Positions 17,456 to 27,157 of a DNA stretch of 57,064 nt are shown piece by piece. Within the stretch, counting starts at the first letter, position 1, and every line of letters starts with the position of its first letter. A program made the position numbers and the translations under genes. Below the pieces are notes generated by a model, which ran no database searches, was not told the DNA's origin, and saw only the letters and a program-made list of their open reading frames with translations. Source of the stretch: Burkholderiales bacterium (lineage in GTDB: Bacteria > Pseudomonadota > Gammaproteobacteria > Burkholderiales > Casimicrobiaceae); the NCBI GenBank assembly GCA_031270015.1, contig JAISYH010000021.1, forward strand, positions 1-57,064, given 5' to 3'.

Positions 17456-20195
17456 GTCGCGTTTGATTCTTGTCGATGGTTCATCATATTTATATCGAGC
17501 ATATCATGCCTTGCCCGATTTGCGTACTTCACGCGGCGAGCCGACCGGCGCGTTGCGCGGCGTATTGGCGATGTTACGCCGACTGGTCGACGAGCAAACG
17601 CCGGAGTATTTCGCCGTGATCTTTGACGCGCCTGGAAAAACTTTCCGCAACGACTGGTATCCAGAATACAAAGCAAATCGTCCGCCGATGCCGAACGATC
17701 TCGTTGCGCAGATCGAACCTTTGCACGAGAGTATCCGCGCGCAAGGCTGGCCGCTCGTCGTCGTGCCGAATATCGAAGCCGACGATGTGATCGGAACGCT
17801 GACCGAGCAAGCGCGCGCGCGCGGTTGGCAAGTCGTGATTTCCACGTCGGACAAAGACATGACGCAACTGGTTTCGCCCAACGTGATGTGCATCAATACA
17901 ATGAGTGATGAAGTGCTCGATGAAAAGGGCGTCCGGGAAAAATTTGACGTTACGCCGAAACAGATTATCGATTATCTGACGCTGGTCGGTGACACGACGG
18001 ATAATATTCCGGGCGTTGCCAAAGTCGGCGCGAAAACCGCCGCCAAGTGGCTCGCTCAATATCAAACGCTTGACAATTTGATTGCGCGCGCCGACGAGAT
18101 CAAAGGTGTCGTCGGCGACAATCTTCGGAAAACATTGAATTGGCTGCCAGAAGCCAAAAGATTGGTGACGATCAAAACCGATTGCGCGTTGCCGATAGTG
18201 TTGGAGATGTTGCGTCCCGCGTCGCCGGATTTGGAAAAACTCACCGAACTTTATTCACGCTTCGAATTCAAGAGCTGGTTGCGACAAGGTAAGACGACAT
18301 TGCCGAAAGACAAAGGAGTCAGCAAGACCTTGCATCAAGAAACCGTCGAAGAAAAAACACCGTTGGTGTCGTTCGACGGAAAACCTGATATTTTGGACTA
18401 CGAAATCGTGCGCGACGAAACAGCATTGACGCGCTGGCGGCAAAAATTGGCAACATCGCCGCTGATTGCGCTCGATCTGGAAACGACATCGCTCGATCCG
18501 ATGACGGCGCGTATCGTCGGTTGGTCGCTTTGCGTCGCAGCGGGTGAAGCCTGCTATATTCCGGTCGCGCATGAAGACGCCGTGCCTCCCGAGCAACTCG
18601 ATAATGAAAAAGTATTGCAAAGCTTGAAATCGTGGCTGGAAAACAAAAACGCTCTGAAGGTTGGACAAAATATCAAATACGATCAACACGTATTAGCCAA
18701 TCATGGTATCGCGCTTGACGGTGTGCGCCACGATACGATGCTTCAATCATACGTGTTGGAATCGCATAAAGCACACGACCTCGACACACTCGCCGAATAT
18801 CATTTGAACTGGCAAACCATTCGCTATGATGACGTGACCGGCAAAGGCGCACATCGAATCTCGTTTGCCCAAGTGCCCATCGAACGCGCCGCCGAATACG
18901 CTTCCGAAGACGCCGACGTGACGTTGCGCTTGCAGCAGATGTTATACCCGAAACTAAAAGCGCAACCCGCGCTACTCTCTGTTTATGAAGATATAGAACT
19001 GCCGGTGCGGACAATCCTTTATCGCATGGAACGTGTCGGCGTATTGATTGACCGCGCGTCGCTCGCCAAGCAAAGTCATGAGCTGGGGCAACGTTTGCTG
19101 AAATTGGAAGATGAAGCGTATGCGCTGGCGGGACAACCGTTCAATTTGTCGTCACCGAAACAGCTCGGAGAAATTCTTTTCCAAAGAATGGGTTTGCCAC
19201 CAGTGAAAAAAACATCCACTGGACAGGCTTCCACCGATGAGGAGGTATTACAAATATTGGCTGTCGATTATCCATTGCCGAAATTATTGCTCGAGCATCG
19301 AACACTCGCCAAACTGAAATCGACATATACTGATAAATTGCCGGCGATGATCAATGCGAAAACTGGACGTGTCCATACGACTTTTTCGCAAACTACCGCG
19401 ATCACCGGACGGCTAGCGTCATCCGACCCCAACTTACAAAATATCCCCGTGCGTACTGCCGAAGGGCGGCGCATTCGGGAAGCGTTTATCGCGCAGGAAC
19501 ATTGCGTACTGATTTCCGCTGATTATTCGCAAATCGAGTTACGTATCATGGCGCATTTGTCGCAAGATGAGGGTTTGCTCAAGGCGTTTCACGAAGGCGC
19601 GGATATTCACCGCGCCACCGCCGCCGAGGTTTTTGGCGTTCCCCTCGACGCCGTGACCACCGATCAGCGACGCATGATCAAAGCGGTCAATTTCGGATTG
19701 ATTTACGGAATGAGCGCGTTTGGTTTGGCACAACAACTTGGCATTGAACGCATCGCTGCGCAACAATTCATCAATCGTTATTTTATGCGCTATCCGGGCG
19801 TTGCTGATTATATGCAACGCACGCGAGAGCTTGCGCATGCGCAAGGCTATGTCGAAACTGTGTTCGGTCGTCGTCTCGAATTGGCTAATATCAATGGCGG
19901 CAACGCGGCGCGGCGTGCCGCTGCCGAACGAGCCGCCATCAACGCGCCGATGCAAGGCACGGCTGCCGATCTGATCAAAAAAGCGATGATCGCCATACAA
20001 AACTGGCTTGATGAAAAACGGTTGAATACACGCATGTTGCTGCAAGTGCACGACGAGCTCATTTTTGAAACGCCCAATGGAGAAACTACGCGGATCAGAG
20101 ATGAACTCCCGATGCTGATGTGTCAGGTCGCGCAACTGCGCGTGCCACTGGTCGTCAATCTCGGCGTTGGCGCGAATTGGGATGAAGCGCACTGA
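17454..20195 (+). CDS. polA: DNA polymerase I
   Basis: A 913-residue full-length Pol I with a 5'-3' exonuclease (residues about 1-290, 'LVDGSSYLYRAYHALP', 'EADDVIGTL'). The 3'-5' proofreading domain begins at 'LIALDLETTSLDPM', with the D-x-E motif kept, and the polymerase domain has 'ADYSQIELRIMAHLS', 'RRMIKAVNFGLIYGMS' and 'LLQVHDELIFE'. It fills gaps in repair and matures Okazaki fragments. Start ATG 17454, with GGGAG 8 bases upstream. Confidence 0.97.
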   Translation: MSRLILVDGSSYLYRAYHALPDLRTSRGEPTGALRGVLAMLRRLVDEQTPEYFAVIFDAPGKTFRNDWYPEYKANRPPMPNDLVAQIEPLHESIRAQGWPLVVVPNIEADDVIGTLTEQARARGWQVVISTSDKDMTQLVSPNVMCINTMSDEVLDEKGVREKFDVTPKQIIDYLTLVGDTTDNIPGVAKVGAKTAAKWLAQYQTLDNLIARADEIKGVVGDNLRKTLNWLPEAKRLVTIKTDCALPIVLEMLRPASPDLEKLTELYSRFEFKSWLRQGKTTLPKDKGVSKTLHQETVEEKTPLVSFDGKPDILDYEIVRDETALTRWRQKLATSPLIALDLETTSLDPMTARIVGWSLCVAAGEACYIPVAHEDAVPPEQLDNEKVLQSLKSWLENKNALKVGQNIKYDQHVLANHGIALDGVRHDTMLQSYVLESHKAHDLDTLAEYHLNWQTIRYDDVTGKGAHRISFAQVPIERAAEYASEDADVTLRLQQMLYPKLKAQPALLSVYEDIELPVRTILYRMERVGVLIDRASLAKQSHELGQRLLKLEDEAYALAGQPFNLSSPKQLGEILFQRMGLPPVKKTSTGQASTDEEVLQILAVDYPLPKLLLEHRTLAKLKSTYTDKLPAMINAKTGRVHTTFSQTTAITGRLASSDPNLQNIPVRTAEGRRIREAFIAQEHCVLISADYSQIELRIMAHLSQDEGLLKAFHEGADIHRATAAEVFGVPLDAVTTDQRRMIKAVNFGLIYGMSAFGLAQQLGIERIAAQQFINRYFMRYPGVADYMQRTRELAHAQGYVETVFGRRLELANINGGNAARRAAAERAAINAPMQGTAADLIKKAMIAIQNWLDEKRLNTRMLLQVHDELIFETPNGETTRIRDELPMLMCQVAQLRVPLVVNLGVGANWDEAH

Positions 20196-20353
20196 TCGAT
20201 CGGACGAGAAAAAAGAAATTATCGAAGGCGTAAAACCGTGGAAATGTATTCAAGAATCGCCCGACACCGACAAACGACGGCGAGATCGAATGACCAATCG
20301 TCATGCTTGAATCGTATCGACTGGAAAGCAATCGAAGAATAAAAACAATAAAA

Positions 20354-20376
20354 AAGCGCGCCGTTGGGCGCGCTAA
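20354..20376 (-). terminator. Terminator of hsp20
   Basis: Stem AGCGCGCC/GGCGCGCT with loop GTTG. On the minus strand it is followed by TTTTTATTG; on the plus strand A's follow instead, so it serves the minus-strand gene. The rest of 20196-20340 shows no gene. Confidence 0.75.
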
Positions 20377-20397
20377 AAAAATGCTATTTTTAAAGAT

Positions 20398-20847
20398 TTA
20401 TTTGATCGTGAGTTTTTTCTGTACGTCCGGCGCTTTTTTCGGTAACGCCAACGTCAGCACGCCGTTTTCGTAACTGGCTTCGGCTTTGCCTTCGTCGATA
20501 TCATGCGGCAATTGCAAAGTCCGTTGCATCTTGCCGTAGAAACGTTCCCGGCGCAGAACTTTGTCTCCTTCTTTCTCCTCTTCTTCGCGCTGGATTTCCG
20601 TTCCGATGATAATCACGTTACCTTCGATGGCAACATCAATATTCTCTTTTTTCGCGCCCGGAATTTCGGCGCGAATCAAATATTGGTCGGATTTTTCGTT
20701 GACGTCAACCTTGATCATTTGTTGCGCCGCTTGATCGAATTCGACCGGCTGTACAAAGAAACCGCGCAATAAATCATCCATATCTTTAAAGGGATCGTTC
20801 CAAACGGCAGGGCTACCGCCGCGTCTGGTCAGATGTAAATGGCTCAT
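20398..20847 (-). CDS. Small heat-shock protein, Hsp20/alpha-crystallin family
   Basis: A 149-residue holdase chaperone. The alpha-crystallin domain covers about residues 45-149 ('IKVDVNEKSDQYLIRAEIPG', 'YENGVLTLALPKK' with the conserved GVL), ending in a short basic tail 'KKLTIK' that carries an I-x-I/L-x-I-like end. Start ATG 20847 with AAGGAGG upstream. A sigma-32-like promoter lies 68 bases ahead, consistent with heat induction. Confidence 0.93.
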   Translation of the reverse strand: MSHLHLTRRGGSPAVWNDPFKDMDDLLRGFFVQPVEFDQAAQQMIKVDVNEKSDQYLIRAEIPGAKKENIDVAIEGNVIIIGTEIQREEEEKEGDKVLRRERFYGKMQRTLQLPHDIDEGKAEASYENGVLTLALPKKAPDVQKKLTIK

Positions 20848-20914
20848 AAGTTCCTCCTTGCTAAAAATGTCGGACACGCCGTCGTACGCGCCGCGTCTCG
20901 TCCTCGTGATAGCC

Positions 20915-20942
20915 ATATAAGTATGAAAAAAACGACTTCAAG
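20915..20942 (-). promoter_or_regulatory. Likely sigma-32 heat-shock promoter of hsp20
   Basis: On the minus strand CTTGAA (20942-20937), a 15-base spacer, then CTTATAT (20921-20915). Compared with the sigma-32 consensus CTTGAA/CCCATnT, the -35 is perfect and the -10 matches at four of six specified positions. Confidence 0.55.
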
Positions 20943-21206
20943 CAGAAAGGCGTAACAATATTTTTCATCAATGCTTTTGGCATTGATTGCTCCGTCCATA
21001 TTGGGAATTTTAATAAGTTATTGTTTTATATATATTTTTCCATAATTCCCGTAATTATGATTGCATTACGTAAGTCGTATATCATCATCGGAAGGGAAAT
21101 TATTGTATCGGTAACTTGCTTCGCTGCGTTTTCCTCCGTACTATCGCCCGCTGGAACAATTTTATCAGGCGCAAAGCATCTTTTTTTCGTATATCCCAAC
21201 AACATT
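20943..21206. other. AT-rich intergenic region, hsp20/topB
   Basis: Divergent intergenic space of strikingly AT-rich sequence (runs such as TTTTATATATATTTTTCC). An open frame in line with topB reaches back to 21021, but its residues are not family-like. It probably holds the topB promoter; no strong -35/-10 pair stands out. Confidence 0.4.
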
Positions 21207-24011
21207 ATGAAAAGTTTGGTCATCGCTGAAAAACCTTCGGTCGCTACCGATATTTCTCGTGCGCTAGGCGGATTTACGCGCCACGGCGATTATTATGAAA
21301 GTGACGATTACGTGCTGTCGTCGGCAGTCGGGCATTTACTGGAAATCGGTATGCCCGAAGATGAGGAAGTCAAGCGCGGCAAATGGACGTTCGCGCATTT
21401 GCCAGCGATTCCTTCACAATTCGCGCTCAAGCCGATCGAGAAAAGTTCGGATCGTCTCAAGACACTGCTGAAACTGATCAAGCGAAAAGACATTTCGACA
21501 TTGATCAACGCATGTGACGCTGGTCGTGAGGGCGAGTTGATTTTCCGCCATATCGCCAACTATTCCAAAACCACCAAGCCGATTCGCCGTTTATGGTTGC
21601 AGTCGATGACTGCTGCGGCAATCCGCGAAGGCTTCGACACGTTACGCAGTGATCAAGAAATGCTATCGCTCGCCGAAGCGGCTTCCTGCCGTTCGGAATC
21701 GGACTGGCTGGTTGGCATCAACGGGACACGAGCAATGACGGCGTTCAATTCCAAATCCGGTGGATTTCAATTGACGACGGTCGGTCGCGTGCAAACGCCG
21801 ACATTGGCGATTTTGGTCGAGCGCGAGAAAAAAATCCGCGCTTTCGTACCGAAAAATTATTGGGAACTGCTCGGCACGTTCAAAATTGCGTCCGGCGAAT
21901 ATCAGGGTCGGTGGTTTGACGAAAAATTCCGCAAAAAAGACGACGCGCCAGAATTACGCGCCGAACGTCTCTGGCGCGAGGCGCAAGCGAAAGAAATCGC
22001 TGCGCGCTGTCTCGACAAAAAAGCGACGATAGAAGAAGAATCGAAACCATCCACGCAAAATTCGCCGCTGCTCTATGACTTGACAACATTGCAGCGCGAA
22101 GCGAATACCCGTTACGGGTTTTCCGCGCGCACCACATTATCTTTGGCGCAGGCGTTATATGAGAGACATAAGGTATTGACTTACCCGCGCACCGACGCGC
22201 GAGCGTTACCGGAAGATTACGTCAATACCGTTCGACAAACGCTGAAAGCGCTCGGCGACAGTGACGCCTACGGCACGTTTGCCCAAGAAGTCATCAAACA
22301 AAAATGGCTGCGCCCCAACAAACGTATTTTTGATAATAGCAAAATTTCTGATCACTTCGCGATCATTCCAACTTTGTCCGCGCCGAAAACGTTGAACGAG
22401 TTAGAAGCCAAACTCTACGATATGGTAGCGCGCCGTTTCCTAGCAGTTTTTTATCCGCCTGCGGAATTTATGTTGACGACGCGCATTACGCGTATCGACA
22501 ACGATGCGTTTAAAACCGAAGGCAAAGTGCTGATCGTTCCCGGTTATCTCACCGTCTACGGCAAAGAAACGCAGGGCGATGAAGCGTCGCTAACGCCGAT
22601 GAAAAAAGGTGAAAAAGCGCAAACCGAGAATATCGAAATCATCGCGCAAACGACACGCCCGCCCGCCCGTTTCACCGAAGCATCGTTGCTTTCGGCGATG
22701 GAGGGCGCCGGCAAGACAATCGAGGATGAAGAATTGCGGGCGGCAATGCGGGAAAAAGGTTTAGGAACGCCCGCAACACGCGCGCAAATCATCGAAGGAT
22801 TGATCCAAGAACGTTATGTGCATCGTGAAGGCAAAGAGCTTATACCGACCGCTAAGGCATCTTCGCTGATGACGCTGTTGCATGGATTGGGTATTCCTGA
22901 ACTATTTTCGCCGGAACTAACTGCCGAATGGGAATTTAAACTCAATGAGATCGAACGTGGACAATCTGATCGCAAGGCGTTTATGCGCGACATCATCAAA
23001 ATGACGAAGCACATTGTCGCGCAAACGAAGAATTACGAGAGCGATACGATCCCGGGCGACTTTGCGACGTTGCACGAACCTTGTCCGAAGTGCGGCGGAG
23101 AAGTCCATGAAAAGTATAAGAAATTCCAGTGCGTCAATCCGTCGTGCAATTTTAGTTTCTGGAAAATTATGGCGGGACGGCAATTAGAACCGATGGAAGC
23201 CGATATTCTGTTAAAAACGCGCGAGATCGGACCGCTCGACGGTTTCCGCAGCCGACAAGGGCGCGTATTTTCGGCGAGGATCATATTGAACGACAATCAA
23301 GAAGTCGTTTTCGATTTTGAAAACGATAATATTGATTCCGCCGAACCGGTGGATTTCGGCGATCAGGCGCCATTGGGCAAATGTCCAAAATGCGGTGGTA
23401 AAGTTTATGAGCGCAATAATGCTTATCTTTGCGAAAATTCGGTCGGCACGGAAAAAAATTGTGATTTCCGTTCAGGAAAAACGATCTTGCAATGCGAAAT
23501 CACGCGCGAACAAATGCAAAAATTGCTCAAGGAAAAAAGAACCAGTTTATTGCAATTTGTCTCGGCACGCACGCGTCGCCCGTTCTCCGCATATCTTGTG
23601 GCGCAACCCGATGGTAAAATCGGTTTTGAATTTGAGCCGCGCGGCGAAAAAGGAAGCAAATTCGTTTCAAGAAGCGTAGCGCCGTTACGGGTACTTGGCA
23701 AACATCCCGACGACGACAAGTCGGTCGAACTATACAATGGACGTTATGGACCATACGTCAAACATAATGGCGTCAACGCGACGGTGACATCCACTTTCGA
23801 TCCCGAAACGCTGACCTTGGAAGAAGCCGTCTCGTTGTTATCGGCAAAAGCCAATAGCGGCGGCAAACGAGTTGCCAAAAAAACGGTCAAAAAAGTTGCC
23901 GCCAAAAAAGTCATTAAAAAGACGGTAAAAAAAGTCGCCAAAAAAACGACCAAAACGGCAACCAAGAAGGTGGCGGCGAAAAAAACCGCGAAGAGATCGG
24001 TAAAAAAATAG
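21207..24011 (+). CDS. topB: DNA topoisomerase III with lysine-rich tail
   Basis: A 934-residue type IA topoisomerase. The Toprim start is 'LVIAEKPSVATDISRAL' with the acidic 'DAGREGE' motif; the active-site Tyr is residue 326 in 'LTYPRTDAR', matching TopB numbering. 'GAGKTIEDEELRAAM' and 'KGLGTPATRAQIIEGL' are type IA motifs. The C-terminus carries two zinc-ribbon units (CPKCGG...CVNPSC, CPKCGG...C) and ends in about 45 residues of Lys/Val/Ala/Thr repeats (KKTVKKVA-type). Decatenates DNA at replication and recombination. The ATG at 21207 has no clear ribosome site, but the family begins here. Confidence 0.93.
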   Translation: MKSLVIAEKPSVATDISRALGGFTRHGDYYESDDYVLSSAVGHLLEIGMPEDEEVKRGKWTFAHLPAIPSQFALKPIEKSSDRLKTLLKLIKRKDISTLINACDAGREGELIFRHIANYSKTTKPIRRLWLQSMTAAAIREGFDTLRSDQEMLSLAEAASCRSESDWLVGINGTRAMTAFNSKSGGFQLTTVGRVQTPTLAILVEREKKIRAFVPKNYWELLGTFKIASGEYQGRWFDEKFRKKDDAPELRAERLWREAQAKEIAARCLDKKATIEEESKPSTQNSPLLYDLTTLQREANTRYGFSARTTLSLAQALYERHKVLTYPRTDARALPEDYVNTVRQTLKALGDSDAYGTFAQEVIKQKWLRPNKRIFDNSKISDHFAIIPTLSAPKTLNELEAKLYDMVARRFLAVFYPPAEFMLTTRITRIDNDAFKTEGKVLIVPGYLTVYGKETQGDEASLTPMKKGEKAQTENIEIIAQTTRPPARFTEASLLSAMEGAGKTIEDEELRAAMREKGLGTPATRAQIIEGLIQERYVHREGKELIPTAKASSLMTLLHGLGIPELFSPELTAEWEFKLNEIERGQSDRKAFMRDIIKMTKHIVAQTKNYESDTIPGDFATLHEPCPKCGGEVHEKYKKFQCVNPSCNFSFWKIMAGRQLEPMEADILLKTREIGPLDGFRSRQGRVFSARIILNDNQEVVFDFENDNIDSAEPVDFGDQAPLGKCPKCGGKVYERNNAYLCENSVGTEKNCDFRSGKTILQCEITREQMQKLLKEKRTSLLQFVSARTRRPFSAYLVAQPDGKIGFEFEPRGEKGSKFVSRSVAPLRVLGKHPDDDKSVELYNGRYGPYVKHNGVNATVTSTFDPETLTLEEAVSLLSAKANSGGKRVAKKTVKKVAAKKVIKKTVKKVAKKTTKTATKKVAAKKTAKRSVKK

Positions 24012-24075
24012 GATAAAAGAAATAATCGATCATTGATTATTCCGAAGGTACGTTGAACGAAAGAAAGAAATTATC

Positions 24076-25347
24076 ATGGGACGTAATGAAACACTTTTTG
24101 AACGCGCACAGAAAATCATTCCTGCCGGAGTCAATTCGCCGGTCAGAGCGTTTCGTTCAGTCGGCGGCGCGCCGCGGTTTATCGAGCGTGGCGCCGGTTC
24201 GTATCTATGGGACTCCGAGGGAAAACGTTATATCGATTACGTTGGCTCATGGGGACCGGCAATCGTCGGACACGCCCATCCTGATGTGGTACGCGCGGTG
24301 CAAGAAAGCGCGGCAAAAGGATTATCTTTCGGCGCGCCGACGGAACTGGAAATCGAACTTGCCGAATTATTATGCGCTTGTTTACCGTCTCTGGAAATGG
24401 TACGTCTGACGTCATCGGGCACGGAAGCGACAATGTCAGCATTACGGTTGGCACGCGGATTTACCGGACGCGACAAATTGATTAAGTTTGAAGGTTGCTA
24501 TCATGGACACGGCGATAGTTTATTGGTCAAAGCTGGTTCGGGAATGTTGACGTTTGGGCAACCATCGTCGGCGGGCGTGCCCGCAACGATTGCCGGCGAA
24601 ACGCTGGTATTACCTTATAACGATCTGGACGCCGTTGCCGATACGTTCAAGAAAGCGCCGGATGCCATCGCCGCCATTATCGTCGAACCGATCGCCGGCA
24701 ATATGAACATGGTACAACCGAAAGCGGGTTTTCTCGAAGGATTGCGCGCGCTTTGTGATCGATATGAAACAGTATTGATTTTCGACGAAGTGATGACTGG
24801 TTTTCGCGTGCATCCGCAATGCGCGCAAGGTTTGTTCAATATCAAACCGGATTTGACGACGCTCGGCAAAGTCATCGGCGGCGGTATGCCGGTTGCCGCA
24901 GTCGGCGGCAAACGTGAAATCATGGAGAAAATCGCGCCGCTCGGTCCGGTTTATCAAGCGGGCACATTATCCGGCAATCCACTGGCAGTCGCCGCAGGAT
25001 TAGCAACGTTGAAAATAGTCGGCGCACCCGACTTTTTCGCTCGCCTGACTACGCAAACTGAAGCTTTGGTCGCCGGTCTGCAGCAAGCGGCAAAAGAAGC
25101 CGGCGTTATTTTTTCGGCAGCGTCGGTAGGCGGCATGTTCGGCTTATATTTCGCGCCGCAAGTCCCCGCTTCCTATCAGGAAGTAATGGCGTGTAATGTC
25201 GAACGTTTTAATCGCTTCTTCCACGCGATGCTCGATCAAGGTGTTAACCTCGCGCCATCGGCTTTTGAAGCCGGTTTTGTTTCTGCTGCGCACAGTGATG
25301 AAGATATCGCGGCAACGATTACGGCGGCGAGAAAAGCGTTTCAGTAG
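24076..25347 (+). CDS. hemL: Glutamate-1-semialdehyde 2,1-aminomutase
   Basis: A 423-residue PLP enzyme converting glutamate-1-semialdehyde to 5-aminolevulinate for haem. The N-terminus is '[18 protein letters not shown]', with '[17 protein letters not shown]', 'FDEVMTGFR' and the PLP lysine at residue 265 in '[12 protein letters not shown]'. Length and spacing are standard. The ribosome site is weak (GAAAG). Follows topB after 64 bp; a hairpin with TTGCTT follows the stop. Confidence 0.97.
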   Translation: MGRNETLFERAQKIIPAGVNSPVRAFRSVGGAPRFIERGAGSYLWDSEGKRYIDYVGSWGPAIVGHAHPDVVRAVQESAAKGLSFGAPTELEIELAELLCACLPSLEMVRLTSSGTEATMSALRLARGFTGRDKLIKFEGCYHGHGDSLLVKAGSGMLTFGQPSSAGVPATIAGETLVLPYNDLDAVADTFKKAPDAIAAIIVEPIAGNMNMVQPKAGFLEGLRALCDRYETVLIFDEVMTGFRVHPQCAQGLFNIKPDLTTLGKVIGGGMPVAAVGGKREIMEKIAPLGPVYQAGTLSGNPLAVAAGLATLKIVGAPDFFARLTTQTEALVAGLQQAAKEAGVIFSAASVGGMFGLYFAPQVPASYQEVMACNVERFNRFFHAMLDQGVNLAPSAFEAGFVSAAHSDEDIAATITAARKAFQ

Positions 25348-25379
25348 CCGATAGCGTACATCAAGAAAAACCGAAAAAC

Positions 25380-25402
25380 GCTTGGTTCAACCAAGCTTGC
25401 TT
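25380..25402 (+). terminator. Probable hemL terminator
   Basis: A 6-bp stem GCTTGG/CCAAGC with loop TTCAA, then TTGCTTGT. The T-run is poor, so the call is moderate. Confidence 0.4.
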
Positions 25403-25552
25403 GTCAGCAAAATGCCAACTGAGAGTATGGTTGATATGATATTTGGTGCGCCCATCTTTTTGCGTGATCAGAAAACTAATTTTCCCATATGCTTTGATAC
25501 AAAGAGCATAAACCTCCAATTTTTTATATATTTGTCTTCCCTATTTATAAAG

Positions 25553-25573
25553 AGTGTGTTTTTTAAACACACT
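25553..25573. repeat. Inverted repeat upstream of the DUF4878 lipoprotein gene
   Basis: A perfect 9-bp palindrome AGTGTGTTT/AAACACACT with three T's in the centre, 116 bases before the start. No T-run follows, so an operator or mRNA hairpin is more likely than a terminator. The remaining 25400-25688 is AT-rich without a gene. Confidence 0.4.
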
Positions 25574-25688
25574 ATTCGGAAAGATGGATAGAAATTTCTG
25601 TTTTCGCGCTTTCGATAAAAAGAATCGCGCTAATTCATGTATGATGGTAAATTATAGTTTATTCATTTTACATACACACGGAGGTTTT

Positions 25689-26108
25689 ATGAAATTTCGC
25701 TTTTTTCTTATGGGTTTTATCGCCACATTGACAATTGTGCTGATCGGTTGCTCATCTTCGTCGCCGGATTCTGTTGCCGAAGGTTTTTTCCGTCATATCG
25801 CTGCGGGTAGTTTTGATAAGGCGCTAGATTTGGTCGATATGACGATGCCCGAAGGAACGAAAAAAAGCGAGGTCGAGTATGTGCAAGGCAAAACCAGAGC
25901 AAGCATGACCGCAATGCAAGAAGAGATCAATGAACACAAAGGGTTGAAATCCATCAAGGTCGAAAAAACAGAATACAGTGAAGACAAGAAAAGCGCGCAG
26001 GTTTCTCTGCTACTGACCTTTAAGGACGACACGACAAAAAACGAAAGTGTCAAGCTGACCAAAACCGACAAAGGGTGGAAAATAAACCTCGGAAAAGGTG
26101 GTTTTTAA
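25689..26108 (+). CDS. DUF4878-type lipoprotein
   Basis: A 139-residue protein with a lipoprotein signal peptide (lipobox L-I-G-C at Cys21) and a small cystatin/NTF2-like domain as in DUF4878: 'SVAEGFFRHIAAGSFDKALDL', then 'VSLLLTFKDDTTKNESVKLTKTD' split by a Lys-rich stretch, and 'GWKINLGK' at the end. Start ATG 25689 with GGAGG upstream; an upstream in-frame extension to 25554 is not needed. Its stop overlaps the next ATG (TAATG), so it is translationally coupled to the YiiX-like gene. Function unknown. Confidence 0.8.
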   Translation: MKFRFFLMGFIATLTIVLIGCSSSSPDSVAEGFFRHIAAGSFDKALDLVDMTMPEGTKKSEVEYVQGKTRASMTAMQEEINEHKGLKSIKVEKTEYSEDKKSAQVSLLLTFKDDTTKNESVKLTKTDKGWKINLGKGGF

Positions 26109-26710
26109 TGCGGATTGATCGGAATCTTTGGGGCGCCCTCCTTTTTTTCGCGGCAGAAATTGTCGCTGCCCAATCGTTTCAGGAAGGCGATCTCATTTTT
26201 CGTGAAGGTACGGAATGGGTCAGCGAAGCGGTGCGTATCGTTGATGATGGTCCGTTCAGCCATGTTGGGATGATCGTCGGTAGTGAAGGGCGCTGGCAGG
26301 TATTGCATGCAACACCTGCCGAGCGCCCGGGAGGCAGCGATATCGTAATACTCGATGACCTGGCGTTTTTCATTGCGCCTGAACGCTCGCGCCATTTTGC
26401 GGTTTATCGTGTATGGGCAAATACAGATCAGTCGGAAAAAGCTGTGCGTTATCTTCGCAGCCAGTTGGGAAAAACATTTTCGATCGGCAATGATGAAAAA
26501 GACTTATATTGCACAACACTTGTCTGGCGAGCATGGCAGGCGGCGGGCGTCGATCTTAAAACGCCGTTTACATATCTCAATATTCCATTGATTTCAGGCG
26601 AATATCTGTTGCCGAATGTATTGAGCCGATCTCCGTTACTTACTGAAGTTGCGCAGAAAAAAACTATTTCAACAAAGCAAACACCCAATACCTCATTGCC
26701 GGACCAGTGA
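26108..26710 (+). CDS. YiiX-like permuted NlpC/P60 cysteine hydrolase, secreted
   Basis: A 200-residue protein: signal peptide to about residue 21 ('FFAAEIVAAQ'), then 'FQEGDLIF', 'PFSHVGMIVGSEG' with the likely catalytic His, and 'DLYCTTLVWRAWQAAGVDL' with the catalytic Cys. The His-before-Cys order is the permuted papain-like fold of YiiX/YebB proteins, thought to act as amidases or acyl hydrolases at the envelope. Coupled to the upstream lipoprotein. The 3' end overlaps the convergent NlpE-like gene by 18 bases. Confidence 0.8.
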   Translation: MRIDRNLWGALLFFAAEIVAAQSFQEGDLIFREGTEWVSEAVRIVDDGPFSHVGMIVGSEGRWQVLHATPAERPGGSDIVILDDLAFFIAPERSRHFAVYRVWANTDQSEKAVRYLRSQLGKTFSIGNDEKDLYCTTLVWRAWQAAGVDLKTPFTYLNIPLISGEYLLPNVLSRSPLLTEVAQKKTISTKQTPNTSLPDQ

Positions 26711-27136
26711 ATAATCTAATGTCGTTCCGGTAATCGGCGCGCAGTCAATATCGTATTTGACGAGAACATTGGTGTCGCGGATGCCGTAACATAAGCGCTC
26801 ATTGTCAGCGGAATTATCCGGCAAGGTCAATTCAATTACTTTATCGCTTTGCGTCCATCGTCCCGTTTTCTCAGGCGCTGACTGTTCGCCATTTTTGAAA
26901 TATGTCTCTTTCAAAACGAAAGTGTTGTTTTCGTCGAGTGTCAGTTCAGTACGAATACCTGAACAATCGGCGCAAGGCAGCATGCCTATATAAACACCAG
27001 ACAGTGAAGAGGGTTGCGCTACTGAAGGCGTCGCGAGCGTAGCATCAGCCGTAATTTCTTGAGTTTGAGACGTTTTACTCTTACCGCAACTGGTAAGAAT
27101 GATTAAAATGGCGAAAGAAAGAACTATTTTTTTCAT
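26693..27136 (-). CDS. NlpE N-terminal-domain lipoprotein
   Basis: A 147-residue lipoprotein (lipobox L-T-S-C at about residue 17). The NlpE-N signature 'GMLPCADCSGIRTELTLDEN' includes the CxxC pair, followed by 'GRWTQSDKVIELT' and a beta-rich end. NlpE senses lipoprotein-sorting or adhesion stress in E. coli; this single-domain form lacks the C-terminal OB domain. Start ATG 27136 with GGAAAG upstream. Only 22 bases separate it from the upstream DUF3426 gene, so it may be co-transcribed. Confidence 0.82.
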   Translation of the reverse strand: MKKIVLSFAILIILTSCGKSKTSQTQEITADATLATPSVAQPSSLSGVYIGMLPCADCSGIRTELTLDENNTFVLKETYFKNGEQSAPEKTGRWTQSDKVIELTLPDNSADNERLCYGIRDTNVLVKYDIDCAPITGTTLDYSLVRQ

Positions 27137-27157
27137 GGTCTTTCCATACAAAAAGAA

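Noticed and set aside
21021-21206. N-terminal extension of topB
   Set aside because: Hydrophobic, AT-rich residues not seen in type IA topoisomerases; the Toprim domain begins at 21207.
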